From an uncultured bacterium (GTDB taxonomy: Bacteria > Verrucomicrobiota > Lentisphaeria > Victivallales > UBA1829): DNA of 59,184 bases. This document shows positions 1 to 8,539 of the stretch, in pieces (positions within the stretch are counted from its first letter, which is position 1; the number at the start of each line of letters is the position of its first letter). The stretch is from the NCBI GenBank assembly GCA_902762495.1, contig CACWOL010000010.1, positions 1 to 59,184 on the forward strand. Reading direction: 5' to 3'. The notes below the pieces were generated by a model, which worked only from the letters and a program-made list of their open reading frames with translations, was not told the DNA's origin and made no database searches. Both the position numbers and the translations under genes were made by a program.

Positions 1-68
1 CACGAGGCGAGCATGGCGGAGGCGGAGAGGCAGACGGCGGAACCGAAGAGTTTGAACGAATGACGCAT
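1..68 (-). CDS. N-terminus of a secreted protein (cut by window edge)
   Basis: An ATG at 68-66 follows AAGGAG at good spacing. The 22 codons read before the left edge give MRHSFKLFGSAVCLSASAM and on, which has a positive start, a hydrophobic core and small residues, so it looks like a Sec signal peptide. A near-consensus promoter lies just upstream (121-149). The mature protein is outside the window, so no function can be given. Confidence 0.6.
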   Translation of the reverse strand, partial: MRHSFKLFGSAVCLSASAMLAS

Positions 69-392
69 GGAAAACTCCTTGCAAAAAGTGGATGAAGAAT
101 GAACAAAACGATTTTCGACTAATATACCGCTTCCTGCCGTCATTGTCAAGCGCCTTCACCTCGATTCGCGTGCAAAATGCAAGCTGTGGCGTGAATCTTC
201 GCATCTGCATAGAGAATGCCGCGAAAAAACATGAAAGAAAATCCGTTTTTTTGACGGAAACGGGCTTGCTTTTCCCTGAAAAGATTGTATTTTATATAGA
301 TAAAAACCGAGGTGGAGCAGAACGTTCAATCCTGTTCCGTCCGTCCCTGTGTTTTCTGACTAAACTTTTCGAACAAGAAAGGATACCTCACA
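69..392. other. Divergent intergenic region
   Basis: It separates the left-edge gene from lemA and holds the minus-strand promoter at 121-149. On the plus strand a TATATA box at 293-298 lies about 95 nt before the lemA start and could be its -10, but no good -35 is visible. Nothing else was recognised. Confidence 0.5.
121..149 (-). promoter_or_regulatory. Sigma-70-type promoter of the left-edge gene
   Basis: Reading the minus strand, TTGACA (149-144), a 17-bp spacer and TATATT (126-121) are present. Both boxes match or nearly match consensus. Predicted transcription starts near 114, giving a leader of about 46 nt to the ATG at 68. Confidence 0.75.
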
Positions 393-983
393 ATGAAACA
401 ATTCATGCTCTTTGTCAGCATTCTGGCCGTGGTCGTGCTCTTCGGAGGCTGCTACATCATCGGGCAGCGCAACGCGCTGATCGCCCTGGATGAAAACGTG
501 AACGAGGCATGGTCGAACATCGACGCGGACCTTCAGCGCCGCAACGACCTGATCCCGAACTTGGTCTCCACCGTGAAGGGCTACGCCACGCACGAGGAAG
601 AAGTCTTCACCAAGATCGCCGACGCCCGCGGCAGACTCGCCGGAGCCACGACCATGCAGGAGAAGGCCGAAGCCGACGCCGCCCTGACCGCCGGACTCGG
701 CCGCCTGCTCGCCATCGCGGAAAACTATCCCGAACTGAAGGCGAACGAAGGCTTCCTCCGTCTCCAGGACGAACTCGCCGGTACCGAAAACCGCATCAAG
801 GTCACCCGCAAGCGCTACAACCAGGACGTCAAGACCTTCAACCGGTCGATCCGCCAGTTCCCCGGCTCCCTCTTCGCCGGAAACCTCCCGTTCATCGGCC
901 TGAATCTTGAGCCGCGCGACTACTTCGAGCCCCCGGAGGGACACGATGCCGTGGTCAAAGCGCCGAAAGTGAGTTTTGACTGA
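393..983 (+). CDS. lemA: LemA family protein
   Basis: A 196-residue protein of usual LemA length. Residues 1-20 are a hydrophobic, uncleaved-looking membrane anchor containing a GGC. After it come the family hallmarks NEAWSNIDADLQRRNDLIPN and LVSTVKGYATHEEEVF, and near the end FNRSIRQFPGSLFA. LemA proteins are single-pass envelope proteins with a long-helix bundle; their molecular role is poorly known, and they commonly sit beside TPM-domain proteins, as here. AAAGGA precedes the ATG. A stem-loop with a T-run separates it from the next gene, so read-through may be partial. Confidence 0.93.
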   Translation: MKQFMLFVSILAVVVLFGGCYIIGQRNALIALDENVNEAWSNIDADLQRRNDLIPNLVSTVKGYATHEEEVFTKIADARGRLAGATTMQEKAEADAALTAGLGRLLAIAENYPELKANEGFLRLQDELAGTENRIKVTRKRYNQDVKTFNRSIRQFPGSLFAGNLPFIGLNLEPRDYFEPPEGHDAVVKAPKVSFD

Positions 984-992
984 GTTCGTTTC

Positions 993-1028
993 TCCCGGAC
1001 AGACATACAACCGTCTGCCCGGGATTTT
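993..1028 (+). terminator. Terminator or attenuator between lemA and the TPM gene
   Basis: TCCCGG-A-CAGAC (993-1004) pairs with GTCTG-C-CCGGGA (1013-1024) around an 8-nt loop and is followed by TTTTCTT. The shape fits an intrinsic terminator. The next gene starts 15-54 nt later in the same direction, so it may tune rather than stop transcription. Confidence 0.65.
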
Positions 1029-1042
1029 CTTAAGCAAACGGG

Positions 1043-1999
1043 ATGAATCGGGCGACAGCCGCGGCAGGAAAGAAGATAAAGATGAGAAGGAAAGGCAGAC
1101 ATTTCGGGTTCTGGGAATCGACGTTCCCGAACCAGTTGGGAAACCTGTGTTTCATCATCTTCCTGATCGGTCTTGCGCTGTTCGTCCTGCATGCCGCATT
1201 CGACCTGAACGTCTTCGATCCGGACGACTTCAAGTCCACGGACGAACGCATCCCGGCGCTCGGCACGCGGCGAGTGGTCGACGAGGCCGGAGTCCTGACG
1301 CAAATAGAAATCGACTCCCTGACCGCGCAGATCGACGCCTACGAGGCGGCCTCGAAAGGCCAGATGGCCGTCTTCATCATTCAGTCGCTCCACGGCGACG
1401 CGATTGAGGATTTCTCCCTCGCCGTCGCCGAAAAATGGCAGATCGGATGGCGCGGCGAGGACAACGGCGTCCTGCTGCTTCTGGCTATGGACGACCACGA
1501 AAGCCGTCTGGAGATTGGCTACGGCCTGGAAGGCGTCATCAACGACGCCCGCGCGGGCGACATCCTGCGCGATATGGCGCCCTATATGCGGAAGGCGCAG
1601 TACGAAAAAGCGGTCTCTTTCGTCATCGCAAGCGTGACGGCGTTCGTTCTGAACGAAAACGGACCGGAAAAACCCGGTGACATGGATGAAGACGAGGAAG
1701 GCGGCGGCTACTATGCCGCATCCACGGGAAACGATGCCGAAGGGGTCTTGTTCTGCGTCATAGCCATCATTATTGTCCTTGACTTGATCGGAACGATCGT
1801 CGCCCGCCTCATGATCCACCCCGACGTCAAAAAATCCGTCGGGCTGATCGCCATGATCATCGTCCTGCGGATCCTGCTGGAAGTCCTGAAAGGAATGGCG
1901 CGCGGCGGCGGTCGCGGCGGTCGCAGCGGAGGAGGAAGCAGCCGGAGCGGCGGCGGAGGCGGCAGTTTCGGCGGAGGCGGCGCATCTGGGAGATGGTAA
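1043..1999 (+). CDS. TPM-domain membrane protein (YgcG-like)
   Basis: A 318-residue protein. There is a hydrophobic segment near residues 32-52, then a TPM domain (about 70-200; RVVDEAGVLT, GWRGEDNGVLLLLAMDD and LEIGYGLEGVINDARAG are typical). Two more hydrophobic stretches lie near 235-290, and the tail is glycine- and serine-rich (GGGGGSFGGGGASGRW). The tail with an aromatic end is classic for the family. The TPM domain probably faces the periplasm; the family is linked to envelope assembly or repair. It lies 59 nt after lemA, a common pair. The ATG at 1043 has no Shine-Dalgarno; an ATG at 1082 with an upstream AGGAAAG is an equally likely start. Confidence 0.88.
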   Translation: MNRATAAAGKKIKMRRKGRHFGFWESTFPNQLGNLCFIIFLIGLALFVLHAAFDLNVFDPDDFKSTDERIPALGTRRVVDEAGVLTQIEIDSLTAQIDAYEAASKGQMAVFIIQSLHGDAIEDFSLAVAEKWQIGWRGEDNGVLLLLAMDDHESRLEIGYGLEGVINDARAGDILRDMAPYMRKAQYEKAVSFVIASVTAFVLNENGPEKPGDMDEDEEGGGYYAASTGNDAEGVLFCVIAIIIVLDLIGTIVARLMIHPDVKKSVGLIAMIIVLRILLEVLKGMARGGGRGGRSGGGSSRSGGGGGSFGGGGASGRW

Positions 2000-2000
2000 A

Positions 2001-2046
2001 CGGAAAAAGCATTTTTCCGCGGCGGTTGCTGTCCGAAAAACAGCAA
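2001..2046 (+). terminator. Two adjacent hairpins after the TPM gene
   Basis: CGGAAAAA-GCA-TTTTTCCG (2001-2019) is a perfect 8-bp inverted repeat starting right after the stop codon. TTGCTGT-N7-ACAGCAA (2026-2046) is a second perfect 7-bp one. Neither is followed by a clean T-run, so termination is likely but not certain. Confidence 0.45.
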
Positions 2047-2258
2047 GATAAGAAACATATTAGCGAATAGAACAGAATGACTTGGAAGAAAGGAATAAAT
2101 CAGGAGAAAATCTAATTGTTTCGACGTTTTTTCTCAAAAACACTGGATTTTTGAAAAAAACGTGCTATGTTAAGCCTTGAAATGTTTCGAGAGTGAAACG
2201 ATTTCAGTATCATCCCGCAATAATTGAATAGAACAAACTTGGAAAGGATTAGCCAGCC

Positions 2259-3266
2259 ATGGACGCGAAAAATGATTCCAAACTGATTCGGATCGGCATC
2301 TTCTACGATGGAAATTATTTCTATCACGTCAGCAACTATTACTACCACGGACACCCTCGCAAAAGCCGTATCAGCGTCCCCGGTCTGCACAGCCTCATCC
2401 GCACCATGGTGGCGGAACGCGAACATGTCAGCGAAAATCTCTGCCGCATCGTCGACAGCCATTATTTCCGCGGTCGCCTGACCGCCGCTGAGGCGAACCT
2501 CCGCCATTTATTGTTCTCCGAACGCAATTTCGACGACGTCCTGACGCGGGAAGGCGTCGTGGCGCATTTCCTCCCCGTCAGCCACGGTTCCGAGAAAGGC
2601 GCGAACATCTCGCTCGCCCTCGAAGCCTATGAGCAGATGGTCCACACCGGATTCGACGTCGTGGTCCTGGTGGCCTGCGACGGCGACTATGTCCCGCTCG
2701 TTCGCAAGCTCAATTCCCTCGGCGCCCGCGTCATGGTGATCGGCTGGGAGTATTCCTACGAGGACGACAACGGCGGCCACCGCCAGACCATGACCTCCGG
2801 CCGCCTCATGGCCGAGGCCACTTACGGCATCTGGATGCAGGACATCATCGAAAAGCAGCTTTATCCGCAGGACAAGATCGACGCGCTGTTCGTTTCCGGC
2901 GGCGGTTCCAATGGTCCTTCCCCGGAAAATGTCGAGCCGGACGACGGCTACGAAGACGACGGCGACTACGACGAAAGTTTCCCGGCGGAACGCCGCCGCG
3001 GCACCGTGGTCCAGCTGAAGAGCGGATACGGATTCATCACGCCGGAGAAGGGCGACCACGATTTCTTCTTCCTGTGGGAAGACCTCGAAAACTGCGAGTT
3101 CGACGAGCTTTCGATCGGCGAGAAGGTCGAATTCGAGATCGGGACGAATGACCGCGGCGAATGCGCCCGGAGAGTCCTCTGGCTGGATCCGGACGGGATT
3201 CCGTACAGTTCCCCCTCGGACGCCGGAGAAAAAACAGACGAAGGAAACGGCGATCAGTCATTCTAA
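2259..3266 (+). CDS. NYN-domain nuclease fused to a cold-shock-like domain
   Basis: A 335-residue protein. Residues 10-185 form a NYN (PIN-like, LabA/DUF88) domain: IGIFYDGNYFY carries the first acidic residue and VLVACDGDYVPLVRKL the later Asp pair that binds metal in this family. A Glu/Asp-rich linker (about 215-245) follows. Residues 246-310 look like an S1/cold-shock OB fold, with KSGYGFITPEKGDHDFFF matching RNP1/RNP2-type nucleic-acid contacts. NYN domains are RNA-cleaving or RNA-binding, so this is probably a cytoplasmic RNA-processing enzyme that carries its own RNA-binding module. AAAGGA precedes the ATG. It stands alone between hairpins and the mla genes. Confidence 0.85.
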   Translation: MDAKNDSKLIRIGIFYDGNYFYHVSNYYYHGHPRKSRISVPGLHSLIRTMVAEREHVSENLCRIVDSHYFRGRLTAAEANLRHLLFSERNFDDVLTREGVVAHFLPVSHGSEKGANISLALEAYEQMVHTGFDVVVLVACDGDYVPLVRKLNSLGARVMVIGWEYSYEDDNGGHRQTMTSGRLMAEATYGIWMQDIIEKQLYPQDKIDALFVSGGGSNGPSPENVEPDDGYEDDGDYDESFPAERRRGTVVQLKSGYGFITPEKGDHDFFFLWEDLENCEFDELSIGEKVEFEIGTNDRGECARRVLWLDPDGIPYSSPSDAGEKTDEGNGDQSF

Positions 3267-3360
3267 CCGGGATTCTTCCTTTCTAAGCGTAAAGATCAAA
3301 AACGTCGGGCGCTTTGGAAATAACGCGGCGGCCGACCTCTGACAAACAAAAACGTCATTT

Positions 3361-4176
3361 ATGAAAACGACCGCGGACAACATCATCGAATGGGGAGACA
3401 AGGCCTTCCGGCTGAAGGACGAGGTCGTGTCGCTGATTTCGTTCCTGGGCGACGTTACCGCCGCCATGTGGGAAGGCATCTGCCACCCGAAACGCCTCCG
3501 CTGGAAGGATTTTCTGTTCTATATGAATACCTGCGGCCCGGACGGCGTGCCGATCACGATCATGATCAGCGCTCTGATGGGCGTGGTGCTGGCGTATCAG
3601 GCCGAAGTGCAGTCTCATAAATACGGCGCCGACAATTTCCTGCCCATGGTCATCGGCTGCACCATTCTGCGCGAGCTCGGGCCCCTGATGGTCGCCATCG
3701 TCGCGACCGGCCGGAGCGGATCCGCGTTCGCCGCCGAGATCGGCACCATGAAAATATCGGAGGAGCTCGACGCGCTCCGTACCATGGGCATCCGCCCCGC
3801 GCGGTTCCTGGTGGTCCCGAAGATGTGGGCGATGCTGGTCATGCTGCCGCTCCTGACGATCATCGGTGATTTCGTCGGCTGCGCGGGGGGCTACATGGTG
3901 ATGCGTTCCGAGCTCGGCATGCCGCTGGATGTCTTCCTGCAGCTGACCCGGCAGGGCGTTGCGGTCAAGTATTTCATCGAAGGCGTCCTGAAGAGCGTCG
4001 TCTTCGCCTACATCATCACGATGACGGGCTGCTGGCGCGGATTCCGCACCGGAAACGACGCGATCGCGGTCGGCCGCTCCACGACCTCGGCGGTCGTGAT
4101 CAGTATCCTCTTCATCGTGCTGGCGGATGCCCTTCTCGCGAAACTTTTCACCGTGTTCTACGGATGGCAGGGCTGA
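3361..4176 (+). CDS. mlaE: MlaE-type ABC permease, lipid transport
   Basis: A 271-residue protein of normal MlaE length with about five or six membrane segments. The family signature is plain: ELGPLMVAIVATGRSGSAFA, then AEIGTMKISEELDALRTMGI. MlaE is the inner-membrane permease of the MlaFEDB complex, which moves phospholipids between the inner and outer membranes. It is followed after 3 nt by mlaF and then mlaD, the standard order. No convincing Shine-Dalgarno sequence is seen before the ATG. Genes for MlaA, MlaB or MlaC are not next to it. Confidence 0.93.
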   Translation: MKTTADNIIEWGDKAFRLKDEVVSLISFLGDVTAAMWEGICHPKRLRWKDFLFYMNTCGPDGVPITIMISALMGVVLAYQAEVQSHKYGADNFLPMVIGCTILRELGPLMVAIVATGRSGSAFAAEIGTMKISEELDALRTMGIRPARFLVVPKMWAMLVMLPLLTIIGDFVGCAGGYMVMRSELGMPLDVFLQLTRQGVAVKYFIEGVLKSVVFAYIITMTGCWRGFRTGNDAIAVGRSTTSAVVISILFIVLADALLAKLFTVFYGWQG

Positions 4177-4179
4177 ACC

Positions 4180-4989
4180 ATGACGGACAACATCACCGCC
4201 CCGGCAAACACCACGCCCTCCATTGAGGTCCGCGATCTCTCTATCGGCTACGGCTCGCGTGTTGTGCTCGAAAACCTGAATTTCCGCATCGAACCGGGGC
4301 AGATCGTGACGATTCTCGGCGGATCCGGCTGCGGCAAAAGCACCCTGCTCAAGCACATCATCGGCCTCTACAAGCCGCTCCGCGGCGACATCCTCATCAA
4401 CGGACGCAGCATCGTGACCGCGAACGAGCAGGAAAAGCGATCCATCATGTCCGAATTCGGCGTGGCGTACCAGGGCGGCGCGCTGTTCCGTTCCTTGAAC
4501 CTCGCCGAAAACATCGCGCTCCCCATGGAGGAGCTGACGAACTGGAAACGCGACGAGATCAGAAAGCGCGCCTCCGAAAAGCTCGCGCTCGTCCACCTGG
4601 ACGGTTTTGAACAGTACATGCCCTCGGATCTCTCCGGCGGCATGATCAAACGCGCCGCTTTCGCACGCGCCCTCGCACTCGACCCGAAACTCCTCTTCTT
4701 CGACGAACCGTCCGCGGGCCTTGACCCGCTGACCTCCGACATGCTCGACAATGTGATCCTGGAGATCCGCGAGAAGACGCACGCCACGATCATGATGGTC
4801 ACGCACGAGCTCCCCAGCATCTTCCGCGTCTCCGACCGCGTGATCATGCTCTCCGCGGAGAAGAAGGGCATCGTGGACGACGGTTCGCCCGCGTATCTCC
4901 GCGACCACAGCACCGACGAATACGTCCGCACGTTCCTTTCGCGCGGCGGCACCTATAAAAGCAACAGCACGGAGCCGGATCATGCCTGA
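4180..4989 (+). CDS. mlaF: MlaF-type ABC ATPase, lipid transport
   Basis: A 269-residue ATPase. Walker A is GGSGCGKST (residues about 47-55), the signature is LSGGM, Walker B with the catalytic Glu is LLFFDEPSAGLDP, and the H-loop is VTHE. It powers the MlaE permease. The ATG lies 3 nt after the mlaE stop, so the two are almost certainly translationally coupled. The C-terminal tail beyond about residue 250 is short and polar. Confidence 0.93.
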   Translation: MTDNITAPANTTPSIEVRDLSIGYGSRVVLENLNFRIEPGQIVTILGGSGCGKSTLLKHIIGLYKPLRGDILINGRSIVTANEQEKRSIMSEFGVAYQGGALFRSLNLAENIALPMEELTNWKRDEIRKRASEKLALVHLDGFEQYMPSDLSGGMIKRAAFARALALDPKLLFFDEPSAGLDPLTSDMLDNVILEIREKTHATIMMVTHELPSIFRVSDRVIMLSAEKKGIVDDGSPAYLRDHSTDEYVRTFLSRGGTYKSNSTEPDHA

Positions 4990-5033
4990 ACGCCGGCCGT
5001 TTCCATGACATTTTCAGGAAGGAATCCCGCATC

Positions 5034-6047
5034 ATGAACGACAACAGCAAATTCAAACTCGGATTGTTCGTCATCTTTTCCACGGTCATCTTTTTCGCCG
5101 CATTGTTCATCCTCGGCATGATGGACCGCTTCAAGGAAAAGGCGCACATCTCCACGCTTGTTTCGGAGTCGGTGCAGGGGCTTTCCGTCGGGTCGTCCGT
5201 GAAATATCAGGGTGTGCCCATCGGCAGCGTGTGCGAGATCATGATCTACCCCATCGACAATATCATCCGCATCGACATGGAGATCAATCTCTCCAAGTTC
5301 AAAGTCCAGCAGCCCGGCCATGCCCCGGTCACCATCCCGATCGAGGACTTCAACTCGCATGTCGTCGACGCTGTGCAGAAAGGTATGCGCTGCCGCATGG
5401 AACTCGAAGGCATCACAGGCGGCAAATACATCGAACTCCAGATGGTGAAGGACGCCGCGCCGTCGGAATACGACGTGGCGGAGTTCGGACTCGTATACAC
5501 CTACGTCCCCAGCCAGCCGTCGCTCATCAGCGACCTCCGCGGCAGCGTTACCACGATCCTCGCCAAGCTCGAAAGCATCGACTACAAGGGCATCAGCGAC
5601 CGTACGAACGCCGTGCTGGATTCCATCAACGAACGCGTCAACTCGCCGAAGTTCGACGAGACGATCGACAACGTGAACGCCATGGTCAGCGAGGCGCGCA
5701 AGAGCATCGAAAATCTCGAAAAACTCACGAACTCCGATATCCGCGACAAGATCGACACCATCTCGCAGAACGTCAACACCGCCGTGAACGCGGTCGAATC
5801 CCTCACGAAGACCGTCGAGGTGGAGATCAAGTCCATCGAGTTCGCGCAGATCAGCGAAAACCTCCGGTCGTTCCTCTCCACGGCCATCCGCACCAGCAAG
5901 ACGCTCGACGAGACGCTCTTCAACGTCGACAACGGCGTCGATGCCCTGATCGAGCTGATCCTCTACCTCGACAGCGATCCGTCCGCCCTGATCCAAGGCA
6001 AGAGAAAGCCCAAAAACGACGAGAACGGCGACGGCAAAAAACGCTGA
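5034..6047 (+). CDS. mlaD: MlaD/MCE-domain lipid-transfer protein
   Basis: A 337-residue protein. One N-terminal membrane helix (about 9-31) is followed by an MCE domain (about 38-145) with the typical VQGLSVGSSVKYQGVPIGSV. A long helical, probably coiled-coil tail (about 165-315) comes next, and the end is lysine-rich. MCE proteins form periplasmic hexamers that pass lipids from or to MlaFE. The tail is longer than in E. coli MlaD (about 183 residues) and resembles longer MCE proteins that form needles or tubes. AGGAAGG lies before the ATG; the gap from mlaF is 44 nt. Confidence 0.9.
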   Translation: MNDNSKFKLGLFVIFSTVIFFAALFILGMMDRFKEKAHISTLVSESVQGLSVGSSVKYQGVPIGSVCEIMIYPIDNIIRIDMEINLSKFKVQQPGHAPVTIPIEDFNSHVVDAVQKGMRCRMELEGITGGKYIELQMVKDAAPSEYDVAEFGLVYTYVPSQPSLISDLRGSVTTILAKLESIDYKGISDRTNAVLDSINERVNSPKFDETIDNVNAMVSEARKSIENLEKLTNSDIRDKIDTISQNVNTAVNAVESLTKTVEVEIKSIEFAQISENLRSFLSTAIRTSKTLDETLFNVDNGVDALIELILYLDSDPSALIQGKRKPKNDENGDGKKR

Positions 6048-6116
6048 CCGTGGCGGTGTGCAAAAAACCAGTTACGTCGTTTCCTTCCACTGCTCCCCAT
6101 AGAACGGAGAACCATC

Positions 6117-6665
6117 ATGAACGTCCTGATCCTGAACGGAAGTCCCCGCAAGAACGGCAACACCTCCAACGCCCTGCGCGCCATCGAAGACGGCCTGAAA
6201 GCACGCCACACGGTCGAATCCCTGAACGTGTATGACTTCACGTTCAAACCCTGCCGCAACTGCGACGCCTGCAAGCGCAACGGCGGCAGCTGCGTCATGC
6301 CCGACGATACGGTCCCGATCATCAACAAAGTCGCCGCCGCCGACCTCGTGATCTTCGGCTCGCCCGTCTACTGGTGGGGCATCTCCGCCCAGCTGAAGGC
6401 CGTCGTAGACAAGTTCTATTCCCGGGACGACGCCGCCGCGAAGCCCACGCTCCGCACGAAGAAGAAGATCGGCATCGTGGCATGCGGCGCGGATTCCCTC
6501 GACAATCCCGAATACAAGCTCATTTCCGATCAGTTCCGCTGTATCGCGGAGTTCCTCGGGTGGGAAGTCGTCCTGGACGAATCCATCTGCGCTGCTGCCG
6601 CCGACGACCTGGCGAAAGACGCCGCTCGCCTCGCCGAGCTGAAGGCCGTCGCGGAAAAACTCTGA
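6117..6665 (+). CDS. Flavodoxin-family NAD(P)H-dependent oxidoreductase
   Basis: A 182-residue protein of the NADPH-dependent FMN reductase group. MNVLILNGSPRKNGNTSNAL is the FMN-phosphate loop. PCRNCDACKRNGGSCVMPDD gives a cysteine-rich segment of the iron-sulfur flavoprotein type (CxxCxxC plus a further Cys), and VIFGSPVYWWGISAQLKAVV contacts the flavin ring. The substrate cannot be told from sequence. It follows mlaD by 69 nt in the same direction and ends before a strong stem-loop. A relative lies at 55713-56258. Confidence 0.87.
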   Translation: MNVLILNGSPRKNGNTSNALRAIEDGLKARHTVESLNVYDFTFKPCRNCDACKRNGGSCVMPDDTVPIINKVAAADLVIFGSPVYWWGISAQLKAVVDKFYSRDDAAAKPTLRTKKKIGIVACGADSLDNPEYKLISDQFRCIAEFLGWEVVLDESICAAAADDLAKDAARLAELKAVAEKL

Positions 6666-6701
6666 TTCCCGCCTTTCGCCTTCTTCATTTGATGCAACCA
6701 T

Positions 6702-6756
6702 AAAAAAGGACGGGACTTCGGGCGGACTGATCATCGACACCGCCCGAAATCCCGTC
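6702..6756 (-). terminator. Strong terminator of glnK-amtB (bidirectional stem)
   Basis: GACGGGA and TTCGGGCGG (6709-6725) pair with CCGCCCGAA and TCCCGTC (6740-6756), interrupted by one C-A mismatch. On the minus strand it is followed by a run of six T (6707-6702), so it ends the amtB transcript. It also sits after the plus-strand reductase and can serve both sides. Confidence 0.8.
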
Positions 6757-6773
6757 GTGGTTACTATTTTCCT

Positions 6774-8120
6774 TTATTCATTCGTGAAGATCTGGAACCC
6801 TGCATAAGCATCGTTTCCGTGCTCGGTGATGTCCAGGCCTTTGAGTTCCTCCTCGGCGCTGACGCGCAGGCCGACCGTCTTCTTGATCGTCAGGAACGTG
6901 ATCAAGCCCAGAATGAACGCCCATGCGCCGTACGCGGCGATGCCCAGGAGCTGGATCCCGGTGGTGTGGAATCCGCCGCCGTAGAACAATCCGGTGTTCG
7001 CGTCCGCGATCTTCAGTACGCCTTCCGCGCCGAAGAGGCCGCAGGCGAGCGTGCCCCAGACGCCGTTGACCAGGTGAACGCTGACCGCGCCGACCGGGTC
7101 GTCGACTCCGATGCGGTCGATGACGAGCACGCTCAGGACCACGAGCACGCCGGCGATCGCGCCGATGATCAGCGCTCCGACGGGCGTCACGATGTCGCAC
7201 GGGGCGGTGATCGCCACCAGTCCGGCGAGCGCGCCGTTCAGCGTCATGGAGGCGTCCGGCTTCTTCAGGACGAGCCAGGCGGTGAACATGGCGGTCAGGG
7301 TTCCGGCGACCGCGCCGAAGTTCGTGATTAGCGCCACCCGTCCGATGTCGCCGTTGCCGGCCACGGTCGATCCGGGGTTGAACCCGAACCAGCCGATCCA
7401 GAGGACCAATACGCCGATCGCCGCGAACGCGATGTTGTGTCCGGGGATGGCGTGCGGCTTTCCGTCCGGGCCGTACTTGCCGATTCGCGGTCCGAGCACG
7501 ATCGCGCCTGTGAGCGCCAGCCAGCCGCCGACGCTGTGGACCACGGTGGATCCGGCGAAGTCATGGAAGTTCAGATCCGCCAGCCAGCCGCCGCCCCACG
7601 CCCATTTGCCCGCGATCGGGTAGATGAAAAGCGAGATGAGCGCGGAGTAGATCAGGTAAGCGCGGAATTGCGTTCGTTCGGCCATCGCGCCGGAAACGAT
7701 CGTCGCGGCCGTGGCGCAGAACATCGTCTGGAAGAACATGTACGTCCAGTTCCAGTCGTCGCCCGTGTTGAAGATGTCCATGAAGAAGCCGCTCGTGCCG
7801 ATGAAACCGGCCTTCGTGGCGCCGAACATGAACGCCGACCCGATGATCCAGAAGCAGACGGAGCCGATCACGAAGTCCATCACGTTTTTCATCATGATGT
7901 TGCTCGTGTTCTTGGCACGCGTCAACCCGGCTTCCACCAGGGCGAATCCGGCCTGCATCACGAAGACCAGGATGCCCGCGATCAGAGTCCAGACGACGTT
8001 CAGATTGACCTGGACGGCTTCCACCGCTTCCATCGTGGCTGGTGCGGCGGCGTTTTCTTCCGCGGCCGCCGCGGCGCATGCGGCGGCGCATACGGCAAAT
8101 AATGTCAGTAGTTTTTTCAT
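6774..8120 (-). CDS. amtB: Ammonium transporter
   Basis: A 448-residue Amt protein. A cleavable signal peptide (about 1-20, alanine-rich) is followed by about eleven membrane helices. Family motifs include QAGFALVEAGLTRAKNTSN, DFAGSTVVHSVGGW with the first pore His, and VHLVNGVWGTLACGLFG with the second. It conducts ammonium/ammonia across the inner membrane and is normally gated by PII. It starts 18 nt after the PII gene stop behind GAGGTG, forming a glnK-amtB operon transcribed from the sigma-54 promoter at 8525-8539. Confidence 0.97.
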   Translation of the reverse strand: MKKLLTLFAVCAAACAAAAAEENAAAPATMEAVEAVQVNLNVVWTLIAGILVFVMQAGFALVEAGLTRAKNTSNIMMKNVMDFVIGSVCFWIIGSAFMFGATKAGFIGTSGFFMDIFNTGDDWNWTYMFFQTMFCATAATIVSGAMAERTQFRAYLIYSALISLFIYPIAGKWAWGGGWLADLNFHDFAGSTVVHSVGGWLALTGAIVLGPRIGKYGPDGKPHAIPGHNIAFAAIGVLVLWIGWFGFNPGSTVAGNGDIGRVALITNFGAVAGTLTAMFTAWLVLKKPDASMTLNGALAGLVAITAPCDIVTPVGALIIGAIAGVLVVLSVLVIDRIGVDDPVGAVSVHLVNGVWGTLACGLFGAEGVLKIADANTGLFYGGGFHTTGIQLLGIAAYGAWAFILGLITFLTIKKTVGLRVSAEEELKGLDITEHGNDAYAGFQIFTNE

Positions 8121-8138
8121 TGTTTCACCTCGTGTTTC

Positions 8139-8480
8139 TTATCCGATCGCCTCGGAACCGCGTTCTCCCGTGCGAATGCGGATGCATTCGTCCATCGGAA
8201 GGACAAATATCTTTCCGTCGCCGATATGGCCGGTCCTTGCGCCTTCGCAGATGCCCTCGATGGTCGTTTCTACGAATTCATCGTTGACCGCGATGGCCAG
8301 ACGGACTTTCTTCAGCAGGTTGACTTCCTTCAACGCGCCGCGCCACATCTGCGAATAACCGCGCTGCTGTCCGCAGCCCAGGGCGTTGGTCACGGAAATC
8401 TTGAATACGTTGCGGGCGTACAACGCCTGCTTGACCGGGTTCAGCCGATCCGGCTGAATATATGCTATCACCAGTTTCAT
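8139..8480 (-). CDS. glnK: PII nitrogen regulator lacking the uridylylation tyrosine
   Basis: A 113-residue PII protein. It aligns without gaps to E. coli GlnB over the first 67 residues: VTNALGCGQQRG corresponds to the T-loop start and WRGALKEVNLL to YRGAEYMVDFL, which places Lys where Tyr51 should be. The C-terminal GKIFVLPMDECIRIRTGERG is the usual ATP-binding end. PII binds ATP/ADP and 2-oxoglutarate and plugs AmtB when nitrogen is plentiful. A longer frame reaches 8621, but the sigma-54 promoter lies inside that extension; AGGAGG sits before this ATG, which decides the start. Confidence 0.95.
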   Translation of the reverse strand: MKLVIAYIQPDRLNPVKQALYARNVFKISVTNALGCGQQRGYSQMWRGALKEVNLLKKVRLAIAVNDEFVETTIEGICEGARTGHIGDGKIFVLPMDECIRIRTGERGSEAIG

Positions 8481-8524
8481 AACGAACCTCCTATCTTTGT
8501 TCGCTGGTTGGTTGCCAGGTTGGA

Positions 8525-8539
8525 GCAAGTCCCGTGCCA
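8525..8539 (-). promoter_or_regulatory. Sigma-54 (-24/-12) promoter of glnK-amtB
   Basis: The minus strand reads TGGCACGGGACTTGC, a full match to TGGCAC-N5-TTGC with the invariant GG and GC ten bases apart. Predicted transcription starts near 8513, about 33 nt before the PII start. It implies RpoN plus an NtrC-like activator; no clear activator site was picked out upstream. Confidence 0.9.
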
